Positions 49,420 to 59,666 of a stretch of DNA of 64,000 nt are shown here, piece by piece. The stretch comes from Pseudoduganella umbonata (lineage in GTDB: Bacteria; Pseudomonadota; Gammaproteobacteria; Burkholderiales; Burkholderiaceae_D), in assembly GCF_014192225.1 (NCBI RefSeq), contig NZ_JACHXS010000001.1:770440-834439 (forward strand), in the 5' to 3' direction. Under the pieces are notes generated by a model, which made no database searches, was not told the origin of the DNA, and saw nothing but the letters and a program-made list of their open reading frames with translations. Position numbers and translations under genes: made by a program. Positions within the stretch are counted from its first letter, which is position 1; each line of letters starts with the position of its first letter.

Positions 49420-50391
49420 ATGAATCAATACTTGGATTTGGTCCGCCAAATAATCGAAACCGGCGCCTGGCAGGACAACCGCACCGGCGTCCGCACCATC
49501 AGCATTCCTGGCGCGATGATGCGTTTTGATCTTCGCGAAGGGTTTCCGGCAGTCACTACAAAACGTCTGGCGTTCAAGTCCGTAATAGCTGAACTGTGTG
49601 GCTTCCTAAGAGCCTACCGTAGCGCCGCAGACTTCCGTTCCCTTGGCTGCAAAGTATGGGATCAGAACGCAAATGAAAATTCCGAATGGCTCTCGAATCC
49701 ATATCGCCTCGGCGAGGATGATCTCGGCCCTATTTACGGCGTGCAGTGGCGACAATGGCCTGCTTACAAACTGATCGATGCTCGGCATTCCGACCAAATT
49801 GAAGACGCGCAAAGCCGAGGATTCAGAATTATCTCGCCGGTCGTTGACGATGGAATTTCCAAAGTGCTCCTCTATAAGGCGATTGATCAGCTCAAAGACT
49901 GCCTGAATACGATTATGACAAATCCGTCCAGCCGAAGAATTTTATTCCATGGTTGGAACTGTGCGGATTTGGATTCTTTTGCGCTCCCACCATGCCACCT
50001 CTTATATCAGCTTCTTCCGAACCCGGCGACGAAGGAAATCTCCCTCTGCCTATACATCAGGAGCAATGATATTGGCCTAGGGGCTCCTTTCAACTTGGCT
50101 GAAGCTGCAGCGTTATTGCATCTGATTGGAAGGTTGACAGGCTACACGCCGAGATGGTTTACGTACTTCATCGGTGATGCTCATATTTATGAGAACCATA
50201 TGGACATGCTTACCGAGCAGCTAAATAGGCAACCGTTTGCCAGTCCGACATTACGAATATCTGAGCGAATCCCGGAATATTCCGTTACGGGCGTTTATGA
50301 GCCAGAATGGCTGGACACGATCGAGCCAAACGACTTTATACTTGACGACTACTTGCATCATCCTCATATCACGGCTCCAATGGCTGTATAA
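49420..50391 (+). CDS. thyA: Thymidylate synthase, second (element-borne) copy
   Basis: A complete 323-residue enzyme converting dUMP to dTMP with methylene-tetrahydrofolate. It aligns without gaps to the 192 residues left of the host copy. It then continues with the catalytic PPCHLLYQ, the dUMP loop [28 protein letters not shown] and the C-terminal [10 protein letters not shown] (ending in the family's Ala-Val). Codon use is visibly AT-richer than the host copy (AAT, ATA, TTA and CTC/TTG leucines), so it came from another genome. Since the host gene is broken, this copy probably supplies the essential activity. An AAGAGCAG stretch precedes the ATG. Confidence 0.93.
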   Translation: MNQYLDLVRQIIETGAWQDNRTGVRTISIPGAMMRFDLREGFPAVTTKRLAFKSVIAELCGFLRAYRSAADFRSLGCKVWDQNANENSEWLSNPYRLGEDDLGPIYGVQWRQWPAYKLIDARHSDQIEDAQSRGFRIISPVVDDGISKVLLYKAIDQLKDCLNTIMTNPSSRRILFHGWNCADLDSFALPPCHLLYQLLPNPATKEISLCLYIRSNDIGLGAPFNLAEAAALLHLIGRLTGYTPRWFTYFIGDAHIYENHMDMLTEQLNRQPFASPTLRISERIPEYSVTGVYEPEWLDTIEPNDFILDDYLHHPHITAPMAV

Positions 50392-50559
50392 TCGTACCAG
50401 TGACATAGCGCAAGCTTTAATAAATAATGCAAATAGAAAACTACTGCACACTCGGTTGAGTATTACTCACGGCCAAGAGCGGCGGAATCATCCCAGCAGT
50501 GCGTTCTCGACGGTTATAGAAGGCCGGCGTGGTAGGCATCAGTTATACGATGCGACGCA
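50392..50559. other. Gap after the second thyA
   Basis: About 170 bp of AT-rich sequence between the thyA stop and the first recognisable part of the IS110 remnant; nothing identifiable. Confidence 0.4.
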
Positions 50560-51330
50560 AGCACGTTTCCTAAATTTATCCTACGGACGACCGCGCCCGG
50601 CGTCTACTTGGCCTTGTAATTCAAGCGCACATGTCAGTGTCTGCCAAGTGGCCTCTTCGCAATCGTCGATGCTTTGCTGGTAGAACTCGTAGAGATCGAG
50701 TGGCTGCTTGAGCGCGAAGGACATGCTTGGGCCGGTAATAACCGACCAGTGCACTCAAATGGTCTCCAGGCATTCCTTGCACCGAAAATCGCGTCTCGCC
50801 GCCAACGTATCAGGATCGCGTTAACCGGCAACAATGGCACGGTTGATCATGCCGGTGACGCGGGTGATCGTGGCAATGACGTGATTGAGCTAAATGTTCA
50901 TGAAGGCCAGCGCCTTCTGCACGTGCTGAATTTGCGCAGCGGCATAGTCAGTATACTTCTCGCGTGCACGACGATAAGCACGCAGCTCTGCGATATCACG
51001 GTTAGGGCGAAAACTCGGCCGCAGCAGTCTGCAGGCATGCAATCGCTGCAGCCACTGAGCATTAGAGACATCGATGTTTTCGACCAAGGACAGCACGTGC
51101 TTCGCGGGCATTCGCATCGATGACCTCCAGCCCGTGAGACTTGAGTGCTTTGATGGCCGCGGCCCGGTACACGCCGGTCGATTCCATGACGACCGGTTTA
51201 GTTTCGGTCGCGGCGAGCCAAGAGGCATGCGTTCTAGATCCCTCGTAAAAATTTGCAACGGCCGGGTAAGTTCGTCACACAGATTGGGACTGACAGCCAC
51301 AACGTAAAACGGTGTCGGATATCGATACCG
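50560..51330 (-). pseudogene. IS110-family transposase remnant
   Basis: Pieces of an IS110 transposase appear in order on the minus strand but in different frames: VVAVSPNLCDELTRP (near 51,290), WLAATETKPVVMESTGVYRA (51,200), DVSNAQWLQRLHACRLLRPS with DIAELRAYRRAREKYTDYAA (51,060-50,930), then HVIATITRVTGM after an in-frame stop (50,880), and VITGPSMSFALKQPLDLYEF with QQSIDDCEEATWQ (50,720-50,640). At least two frameshifts and two stop codons separate them, and the C-terminal serine domain end is missing. It is a dead, decayed insertion sequence inside the element. Confidence 0.8.
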
Positions 51331-51792
51331 GCTACGGAAGGAGGAATAATCGGCCGCCTGTTGGGCTTCGATCATCAGCGCAAATGGGACATGGTCCACC
51401 TCCCGGATAGTGAGGCGCAGGGCGAAGACTCGAAATTGACCAACGTTCTAAACGGGTCGTTAATTGGCGCCGCCACAGATGAGTCCGTAGCTTCCGCTGT
51501 ACCCGATATTGACAGGATTTGTACCAACAGAATGGGTCTGAGAGCAACAGTTAGCTTGCAGTTATCAAACAAACAACCCTCGAGTGGCTGGAGGCGCGTG
51601 AATTCTTTGAAGCAAAATAGCTCGCCCGTTCCGTAGAACGCTCTTGTCGGCAAATGACCCATTGCCCGAACCTCGCAGCGTGTGACACCATCGTGCGTAC
51701 GGGCGTATCAAACTGAAGCCCGGAAAATTGAAGTGCTTGCCACCGTGTAAGTTATTTAACAAACTTAATCCCAAAACCCCGCAAAGCATTAA
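51331..51792. other. Gap before the recombinase module
   Basis: About 460 bp with no defensible coding frame. It contains the 3' flank of the last recombinase gene and the upstream flank of the IS110 remnant. Confidence 0.4.
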
Positions 51793-52950
51793 TCAACCAA
51801 AAACTACCCTTTCAGGCCGATGCGACAATCTCTGATGTGCCCGTCTCAATCCTAAGCGCAGATAGTAGCGAAGCGAACGAATATCTCTATGTCCAGCTTG
51901 CTCAGCAACACGAAAGAGAATAGTATCGGCGTGAAGCCCGTCTAAGGTACCGTACACGTGCATGTGCTCGTCAATATATGCTTCACACAATTTAGTCAGA
52001 TAGCGGCCTCTTGCTCGGTGCCCGGTCAATTTTGCGAAACGATCCGAATTCTTGAAGGATGCCGAAAGCAGATGGCTTATAAATGAACCACTCAAGCGAA
52101 GGCCGCGGGTATGGGATATAAAAACTGCCATCTCAGGAACAACATTATGCGCTCTGGCGACGACATCTGCTCGCTCAACCTCTATGTACTCGCGTGTCGC
52201 TAAAATTAGTTCGGGGTCTACGACAATATTTCGCTTCCTATTTCCCTTACCTATTACATCCATTGTACAAAGCCTATTTTCCCTTTCAGCAGTCGCGATT
52301 TGTGTATGACTAGGCAAGTCAGTAATACTCATGCAACGGAACTCATCACGACGTAAGCCTGCCTCAGCCCATCTCAGCAATAGAACATTCCGTGCCGCTA
52401 GATCAGGTCTGATGTTCGATAGTTCAGCATACGCGTCCTCCATCTCCGTATCTGTGGGGATTGGGCGAAACTGCGTGGAGCCGCGTAGACCGAGCTTTGA
52501 AGTTATTATAGTTCGCCCTCGCACCTTCGAAATCAAAATACAAATCGGGGGAAGAACTCCATTTTTTCCTTCCCCGATATGATTTCGGATATGTCCGTGA
52601 TCTTGGGCCCAATTAAAAAATGCCAACACCACTCCTAAAGAACGGTTCCAGGTCTTATTAGTTACTGGTGGTGCGTTTTCAGTCAAATATCCGCGCCACC
52701 GCTCCAATATAAAATCAGTAACACTATGCCATTCAATCTTTTGCTTATCCAAATAGTCGAAAAACGCTGTCAGTGTGTAAGCGTACTGCCCGCAAGTATT
52801 TCCGGATAGCTTACACTTGGTAGCCAATTCACGAAACCAGTCAGTAGCAGCCTCAATAATACTGAAGTCATGACTTAGAAGGTATGGGATCCTGGAATAA
52901 TAAGCTCCGTTAATAAAACATTGCGCGCTCCAACATAACTGGACAGGCAT
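51793..52950 (-). CDS. Tyrosine recombinase (fourth gene of the element's recombinase module)
   Basis: A 385-residue tyrosine recombinase. The core-binding domain (about 25-140) is followed by a catalytic domain with the full set: Arg in RWAEAGLRRDEFRCM, Lys in VIGKGNRKRNIVV, His/Arg in TGHRARGRYLTKL, His in AEQAGHRDIRSL and Tyr in RYYLRLG. The start at 52950 (MPVQLCWSAQ) has GTGGAG upstream and lies 4 bp after the coiled-coil gene stop; an in-frame start further upstream would overlap that gene. This is the best candidate for the strand-exchange enzyme, comparable to TnpA of Tn554. AT-rich codon use. Confidence 0.85.
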   Translation of the reverse strand: MPVQLCWSAQCFINGAYYSRIPYLLSHDFSIIEAATDWFRELATKCKLSGNTCGQYAYTLTAFFDYLDKQKIEWHSVTDFILERWRGYLTENAPPVTNKTWNRSLGVVLAFFNWAQDHGHIRNHIGEGKNGVLPPICILISKVRGRTIITSKLGLRGSTQFRPIPTDTEMEDAYAELSNIRPDLAARNVLLLRWAEAGLRRDEFRCMSITDLPSHTQIATAERENRLCTMDVIGKGNRKRNIVVDPELILATREYIEVERADVVARAHNVVPEMAVFISHTRGLRLSGSFISHLLSASFKNSDRFAKLTGHRARGRYLTKLCEAYIDEHMHVYGTLDGLHADTILFRVAEQAGHRDIRSLRYYLRLGLRRAHQRLSHRPERVVFG

Positions 52951-52954
52951 ATTA

Positions 52955-53464
52955 TCACTCCACAACTCGAAGAGAATTTCGAAAATTTGGCTCAGATGCC
53001 GCCTTTGCTGACGAAATCTGACCTTGGAGCCTAGCAACCTGAGACCTGGCAGTTGCAAGATCAACTTTCAAAACTGCAATATCATTTCTCAGTTCGTGCA
53101 ATGTCGCCCCCATCTTCGCCAATGCTTTTTTTAAGGTCGTATTTTCGGTTGCATAATTCTCGGCCTTCTTCGACCTCGAGACCTTTCTACGGCCAGCAGG
53201 GTGACGTTGAAGTTTCCCGATCACTGAAATGACACGTTCGATCAACTCAAGGTTGTGCGGGCTATGCTTACGGTCAAGCGAGTTTGGGCTACTGATCATA
53301 TGCACGTTTGCGATAGGGTCATCCCAAAGTCGGAATTGAGTGATACTTTTCGGCACCGCAAAAAAATCTGGAATGCCGTCGACATTGTATCCCTCAAGTA
53401 TTTCCAGCTTTCGAAGGATTTTTTGCCTCAGTTCTTCCCTGCGCTGAGTGTTTGAACCCTTCAC
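52955..53464 (-). CDS. Small coiled-coil protein of the recombinase module (TnpC-like)
   Basis: A 169-residue, mostly basic protein. The C-terminal half (about 95-160) is a heptad coiled coil (NTTLKKALAKMGATLHELRN, AVLKVDLATARSQVARLQ). The N-terminal part has a basic helix region (QRREELRQKILRKLEIL) that could bind DNA. Position and build recall TnpC of Tn554, a small accessory protein in a set with two tyrosine recombinases. It starts 4 bp after the big recombinase gene and ends 4 bp before the next one, so it is clearly part of the module. Sequence identity to TnpC was not testable here. Confidence 0.75.
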   Translation of the reverse strand: MKGSNTQRREELRQKILRKLEILEGYNVDGIPDFFAVPKSITQFRLWDDPIANVHMISSPNSLDRKHSPHNLELIERVISVIGKLQRHPAGRRKVSRSKKAENYATENTTLKKALAKMGATLHELRNDIAVLKVDLATARSQVARLQGQISSAKAASEPNFRNSLRVVE

Positions 53465-53468
53465 TAGA

Positions 53469-55496
53469 TCACTCCTTATTGAAATTTTTTTGAATGAAAA
53501 TGCGGATCACACGACTTCGCTCCATCTGAGCTCTACGAAGCAGTTCTGAAGTGTATGCATTCCTTGCAGCCTGTTCCATCGACTTTTGTTTAGCAACCCA
53601 ATGGTCTTCTCGAGTCGAATCAGTCACATGGAAATGACAACGTGCGCATAAATACTCATCCGAGCCCGTCGAGTCTGGGACGCCGTCCAACGTTATGCCG
53701 CGACTAGGGTTGATTACACTTTGGCACGCGGCGCGCCGGAGATTAGAGGGTGTGCCACTAGCACCACAATATCCCCAAGGGGTCGCTCGCAAGCGTAGTT
53801 TTCTTTGCTCAACGAATTCAACCAGTTTTCGCTCTAGACCAGCCTCGTCAGTCATACTAATAGTGTTTCGAAAACGCTGGATAAATTTCTTCAGAACATT
53901 ACCAAAAATCCCGCATGGTTTTTCTGGACCGTTAGCGTATGACCGCATTTTCTCAAGCGTTAGCTTGTGATACTCTTCGCCTATCAGCGACGACAACTCA
54001 GCATCACGCACGTAATTGAGCGTCATATCAATATTAAAATGACGCAATTGGTAACTCAGGGCGCCAATATTGGCATACTCGAAGCGCCAAACAAAAAGAA
54101 CTGCGAACGCGCGTCTGAACTGATGAGGAGAGAACTTCCAATCGGTTAAGATCTCTTCAATCATCACTTTTGGCGTCTGTACGAGCCGCGCAAATAGATT
54201 GATATCTATCGCACAACGTCGATAGCTGCAGTTATTAGCGTCGCCTGGAACCACAAAAAGTAATGAAATCGCATGCTCTTGACGCACCTCGCGCCCGATT
54301 TTTTCCATCAAGCAAACTGCAGCTTTGACAATTTCTGGGCATGGAGTAAAGTCATCGCGCCTAAGCGTCTTGGCAATATAGCTCTTCAGCCACCATCCAC
54401 TTTCAGAATTTCCGGTCACGGAACCAGCGCTCAGTTTAGATATTTCAATATCTCTTCGCGCCGTGAAAGCGGCGATTATTATATACACAGCCGTAGGCAA
54501 ATAGGTAATGCAGGCAGTTTTAGGGTGAACTATATATGGCGATCCCAACTTCCTAGTGCTTAAGCTAACACCGCAGAGCTCATTTGCATGCCTCTTGCTA
54601 AACTGCAGACATGCTTCTTCCGCTTTCGACGGATCCCTGCTTGTCTCGTGCATCAACCGAAGTAATGCATTACCCAACGTCACCCAATTTACTGCAGCAG
54701 CCAGAATGTGAAAACAGACGTTAACTGGCATAGTCTTTGTGTGCCCATTGTCCTTCCCTAGACTTTCTGCGACGGACCAGACGCCGGCTGGAAATGGCTC
54801 GAAGACGAGCGCAGACGATATGCTCTTGCGACATTGCCATAGCATATCTAGAGGAAAGAATTTCTGGTATAGAGTTCCTTTAGTGAGAGTTTGTTTCGTT
54901 TCGGTGCGAGCACTTACCGTCTCCAAAGCCAAGGGATAATTCATATGGTAATATGCTTCCAAGGCCCGTGGAATCTTTGACCGCAAGTTGGAAGGGATGC
55001 CGGCATGCTGTAGAGCTAGCGCCAACGGGACGGGAACTCCCACCGCGGACCTCAAGGCATCCGTGGCATCTTGGATCCTCCTAACCGTCTGCATCGTGCG
55101 CTCATATCCCGTTGCGGCCAACGAAACAAATCGCGCGATATCATCCGGGGTAACGTTCTCAAATCGTTCGATATTTTCCATGTTGCACCATGCGCCAAAT
55201 CCGATAATTGATCGAGCAACACGCGCCAACACCTTTGGCGACTGGGTGAAGGCAAACGGCCCTTCTCGCGATGCGACAATTAATGACTGAGTTGTTTTCA
55301 GCAGTAATGTATGCCGCGGATGATTTAGCGCGTAGCCGTCTGGCATTACCTCGTTAAATAGAATCGTCGCATATTCATCGTGGTCGCCCCGTACGACCCA
55401 CTGATCATCGAGGGCTTCGCTCAACCATTCGCGACGGTGAGTAGGCAAGAGAGAAGAGGAACTTTCGTAAGTAGAATCTACTTTGGCCATATTCAC
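53469..55496 (-). CDS. Large tyrosine-recombinase-like protein with C-terminal cysteine cluster (TnpB-like)
   Basis: A 675-residue protein. The catalytic domain lies at about 340-510: Arg in FTARRDIEISKL, Lys in KSYIAKTLRRDD, His and Arg in FSPHQFRRAFAVLF, His in YQLRHFNI and Tyr in TLNYVRDAEL, a full catalytic set. A C-terminal region (about 575-640) holds two cysteine groups (GYCGASG, RRAACQS, LCARCHFHV) that may bind zinc. This build resembles TnpB of Tn554 and relatives. It starts with GTG at 55496, overlapping the upstream gene stop (GTGA), so the two large proteins are co-translated. Confidence 0.83.
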   Translation of the reverse strand: MNMAKVDSTYESSSSLLPTHRREWLSEALDDQWVVRGDHDEYATILFNEVMPDGYALNHPRHTLLLKTTQSLIVASREGPFAFTQSPKVLARVARSIIGFGAWCNMENIERFENVTPDDIARFVSLAATGYERTMQTVRRIQDATDALRSAVGVPVPLALALQHAGIPSNLRSKIPRALEAYYHMNYPLALETVSARTETKQTLTKGTLYQKFFPLDMLWQCRKSISSALVFEPFPAGVWSVAESLGKDNGHTKTMPVNVCFHILAAAVNWVTLGNALLRLMHETSRDPSKAEEACLQFSKRHANELCGVSLSTRKLGSPYIVHPKTACITYLPTAVYIIIAAFTARRDIEISKLSAGSVTGNSESGWWLKSYIAKTLRRDDFTPCPEIVKAAVCLMEKIGREVRQEHAISLLFVVPGDANNCSYRRCAIDINLFARLVQTPKVMIEEILTDWKFSPHQFRRAFAVLFVWRFEYANIGALSYQLRHFNIDMTLNYVRDAELSSLIGEEYHKLTLEKMRSYANGPEKPCGIFGNVLKKFIQRFRNTISMTDEAGLERKLVEFVEQRKLRLRATPWGYCGASGTPSNLRRAACQSVINPSRGITLDGVPDSTGSDEYLCARCHFHVTDSTREDHWVAKQKSMEQAARNAYTSELLRRAQMERSRVIRIFIQKNFNKE

Positions 55497-57388
55497 AAAG
55501 AAAATATAGTACCTGCCTGCATTTGGCGACTTGCAAGATCACGAGCCTTTCGAAGGAGCGACGAAAATTTGCTCCGGCCAGCTTTCTCTATCAACACATC
55601 TGTGAATGCCAGTAGAGGGAGGTAATATTCTTCCCACTTAAGAGCATTGTTGGCTTCCATTTCGGTAGCTTTACTCTTTAAGGTAGCGTTGACAATAATT
55701 GCATCAGTTAGATTCAATAAGTCGACAACCACGATGTGCCCCTCACACCTCCAACACTGGCCCACTTGAGCACAATCACGACCCACCCGTTCGCGATCCA
55801 TATATCCTGCCTTCGGATCTATACAGTTCACGCCTACGCCGGTTCGGGCACTGACGACGGCCTCGATGCCGACTCTACCGAAGCTCGATTCCGGAGACTC
55901 AGGTGCCGAAAACACTTGCTGGGCCATGTTGTCTTGAAAGTGGCGAATCAATTTCACGTATTTTGCCCTTACAGGCCAGCGCAATGCGTATGTCTCCGTT
56001 GTACCCCCTGACGAGTGATCTGCTAGCGCCTGAGTCACAGCAATATTGCCATCCCCCTCAATAGTATGTTTCAGAAGAAATGAAACCCGGATCGCACTAG
56101 GACGTGATCCTAGGTTCCTCAGTCCTTCATCTCGCAGAAAATAGCGCAAACGTTTAGCAACGAATCCTTGACTAGCGATGCTTGGTTCTTCGAAATAAGC
56201 AAATACAAAAAGCTGACCCTGCGCGTGTTCGATCCCTGCTCTCGCATGATGAGTCATCTCGCGTATATTTCGTAGCACCTTCACAGAAGACAGATCATGC
56301 TTCGCATCATTAACTGGCAATTCCTTGACAATTTCGCTGTATCCAGCTCTGGCCTTTTGCGATTCAAAGCGTACGAAATCCTTGTGGTCGGTTGGCTGTT
56401 CCGAATCGACCGTTAAGCTTAGCGCTACACTGACATTCGCCCCAGTATCCACCATGTAGATTAGAATCGCCGCAGCAACAGCATCTGGATGCGCGGTAAT
56501 CATTGCGGATAATTTAGTTCTCCCCCCCAGGAGAGCCATGAGATGGCGGTGCTCCATCAGACCCCCTATCCAGGATTTCGTTGTCGGAATCTTTCCATTG
56601 TAATAGTTCACGGTGATATATAGAAAGTTTGCCGTCGCCAACGCTACCGCAGTCGCTGGGAAGAGCTTGTCTCGTAAATGCCGGAGATTGTCCACATCAC
56701 CGGCCCTGCAGAATACTCTATACCGCTCATAAAGCTCACGCACGTATGGTCCATCCACATGCTTGAGTAATTGCGCCCCATCCCTATACACAGACTCCCA
56801 TTTCAAGAATTTGCGACAGGCAATAGAGCGAATTGCGTCGAGAATTTTACATGTTACGCGATGCATACTACTGGCTAGCACATCAATACCCGCTGTGCTA
56901 TCAATGCCAGTTTCGCTTACTAAAGTAGATACTAGCCGATGAACTTCCTCTTCAGGTAAAGTTGCGTCGAGCTTTATGATACTTTGTACCATCTCATCGA
57001 TATGATTTGCGGGAGCGGTAGCACGTACCATCTCGACAAGGGAAGGCCGCTTGCTTGCGCCGAAATGGTAGTTTCGATGCATTTTGAACGCTGCCAACCT
57101 TGGCAAAATTGCAGCGCTTTCTAGCGCGACTAGTGTAGGTCGGAGGCAGTTGAAACGGTCCGCCAGTGTGGTTGCTCTTTCACAATATTTATTCCTTTCG
57201 CTCTCCACCCAATTCAGGAGATACTCATTAATCTCATCTACACGCACAAACACGTCATATCCCAACAGAGGTGCCTGTTGTATCACCATGGCTTCCGCAA
57301 CAAATTCTGAAAAATCCTTAAACAAGCGGTACCGTGCCACTGCCGTCGATCGGGCGAACTTTGCGAAATGTGAACACAATTCAAGCAT
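55493..57388 (-). CDS. Large divergent recombinase-like protein, first gene of the module
   Basis: A 631-residue protein whose C-terminal half looks like a decayed tyrosine recombinase domain. VDTGANVSVALSLT stands where TGxRxSE is expected (Arg replaced by Asn). RFESQKARAGYSEIV is a possible Lys hairpin. SAIRVSFLLKHT keeps only the Arg of HxxR. ADHSSGGTTETYAL gives a His and Tyr. A cysteine pair group (CAQVGQCWRC) follows near residue 545. It may have a structural or targeting role beside the intact recombinases. Its stop overlaps the next start by four bases. I know no precise family name. Confidence 0.72.
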   Translation of the reverse strand: MLELCSHFAKFARSTAVARYRLFKDFSEFVAEAMVIQQAPLLGYDVFVRVDEINEYLLNWVESERNKYCERATTLADRFNCLRPTLVALESAAILPRLAAFKMHRNYHFGASKRPSLVEMVRATAPANHIDEMVQSIIKLDATLPEEEVHRLVSTLVSETGIDSTAGIDVLASSMHRVTCKILDAIRSIACRKFLKWESVYRDGAQLLKHVDGPYVRELYERYRVFCRAGDVDNLRHLRDKLFPATAVALATANFLYITVNYYNGKIPTTKSWIGGLMEHRHLMALLGGRTKLSAMITAHPDAVAAAILIYMVDTGANVSVALSLTVDSEQPTDHKDFVRFESQKARAGYSEIVKELPVNDAKHDLSSVKVLRNIREMTHHARAGIEHAQGQLFVFAYFEEPSIASQGFVAKRLRYFLRDEGLRNLGSRPSAIRVSFLLKHTIEGDGNIAVTQALADHSSGGTTETYALRWPVRAKYVKLIRHFQDNMAQQVFSAPESPESSFGRVGIEAVVSARTGVGVNCIDPKAGYMDRERVGRDCAQVGQCWRCEGHIVVVDLLNLTDAIIVNATLKSKATEMEANNALKWEEYYLPLLAFTDVLIEKAGRSKFSSLLRKARDLASRQMQAGTIFSL

Positions 57389-58059
57389 GAGTTTTTCTGA
57401 AAATTCCTCGGTGAAGGTCGACAGTAAAAATGAGAAGTTAAATACCCTTCTAAGTTTCGGTATTTCGTAAATTCTCTGACCATGGGAGACAATATGATCA
57501 CTTACATTAGCTATGGCAAGCTCCTTTTCATTTTCAACCCATCTGCCGCAAAGACAAGATATGGGCCGGAGATATAATACCTACTGATCACTGGTTCCCT
57601 TGCGCCACTTTCAGACGATGATATTCACTTACGATGAGACACCCGGCTTGGGAAATCGCCAGCGACATATGGTTCGTAAATTTCAGTTGCGCTGTTAGGC
57701 AACGTCTGCCTGCCACTGGCGCTTTCATTTTTATCCTATCACCACCGCACATGAAATTACAAGGCTCCAGAAAAATAGCATACTCGTTGAATTTATTTGA
57801 TAAATTTGCTACTCTCAGCAGCTATGCAAATAAAGAAAATATTTTTCATCAGACTGCTATTTCTTGCGCCAAACGCAAACATTATATTTTTCGATTTCGT
57901 GGCAGGTTACCGTGTGCTGAAACCTACAAGTAATTTTCCGTTGTAGTTTTGCTACCGTCGAATGTGGATGGCGCGCGAGTCTGAACACTAGAGTGGGGTA
58001 CTCATCTACTCCATGTGCAAGCACTCGCAGATACAGCGACACGGAATCGTACTGAATCG
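57389..58059. other. AT-rich stretch upstream of the recombinase module
   Basis: About 670 bp, the most AT-rich part of the window. It must contain the promoter of the minus-strand module. Short frames exist on both strands, but none looks coding. The IS3-family copy begins at its right edge. Confidence 0.5.
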
Positions 58060-58101
58060 CCCAGGTTTCCTAGAGACTCCATTGTTTGAGAGAATGGAGC
58101 T

Positions 58102-58421
58102 ATGAAGAAGCAACCCAAATATTCCCCTTAGGTCATCGAGCGCGCCGTGCGCATGGTTGGCGAGGCAGCCAGTGAGTACAGCTCGCAGTGGGCTGCGATT
58201 GAATCCATCGCGGCCAAGATTGGCTGCACGCCGGAGACGCTACGGCGCTGGGTACGGCAGTAGGAACGCGATACCGGACAGCGCCCTGGCCCGACCACTG
58301 CTGAAGAAGAGCGCATAAAGACCCTGGAGCAAGAAAACCGTGAGCTGCGCAAGACGAACGACATCCTGCGTCTGGCGAGTGCATTTTTCGCCCAGGCGGA
58401 GCTCGACCGCCGCTTCAAGCC

Positions 58422-58425
<4 letters not shown>
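58102..58425 (+). pseudogene. IS3-family orfA with two amber codons
   Basis: A 107-codon frame starting MKKQPKYSP, with the IS3 helix-turn-helix ([18 protein letters not shown]) and leucine-zipper region ([19 protein letters not shown]). TAG codons interrupt it at 58129 and 58261. At the second site relatives have Gln, so a CAG-to-TAG change is likely there; the first may be the same. The rest of the frame is intact to the stop at 58423. Confidence 0.8.
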
Positions 58426-59424
<999 letters not shown>

Positions 59425-59666
59425 AAATTTAAAAAGCGCCTAGAGGAAGTGTCCGTCAAATCGCGGGAAGCCCAGTAACGCCCGGCGCTATGTCACTCAA
59501 TTCCTGCATTAAAGGCTTGTGCAATTACAGGTCGTGCCACGTGTGTTATTCATTCAAATCGGCCCGGATTGCTGATGGGGCTAAGCCGTCTTGTCCTGAC
59601 TGAGGCCGTTCGGGATGATATTTCTCGTTTGCGCGCACTGATCGCAACATAGCCGATGTGGGACCG

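Noticed and set aside
50890..51399. A 169-codon minus-strand frame as a stand-alone gene
   Set aside because: It is one frame segment of the broken IS110 transposase, not an independent gene.
57634..57933. 99-codon plus-strand frame in the AT-rich stretch
   Set aside because: No ribosome site, no domain, irregular composition; likely chance in AT-rich DNA.
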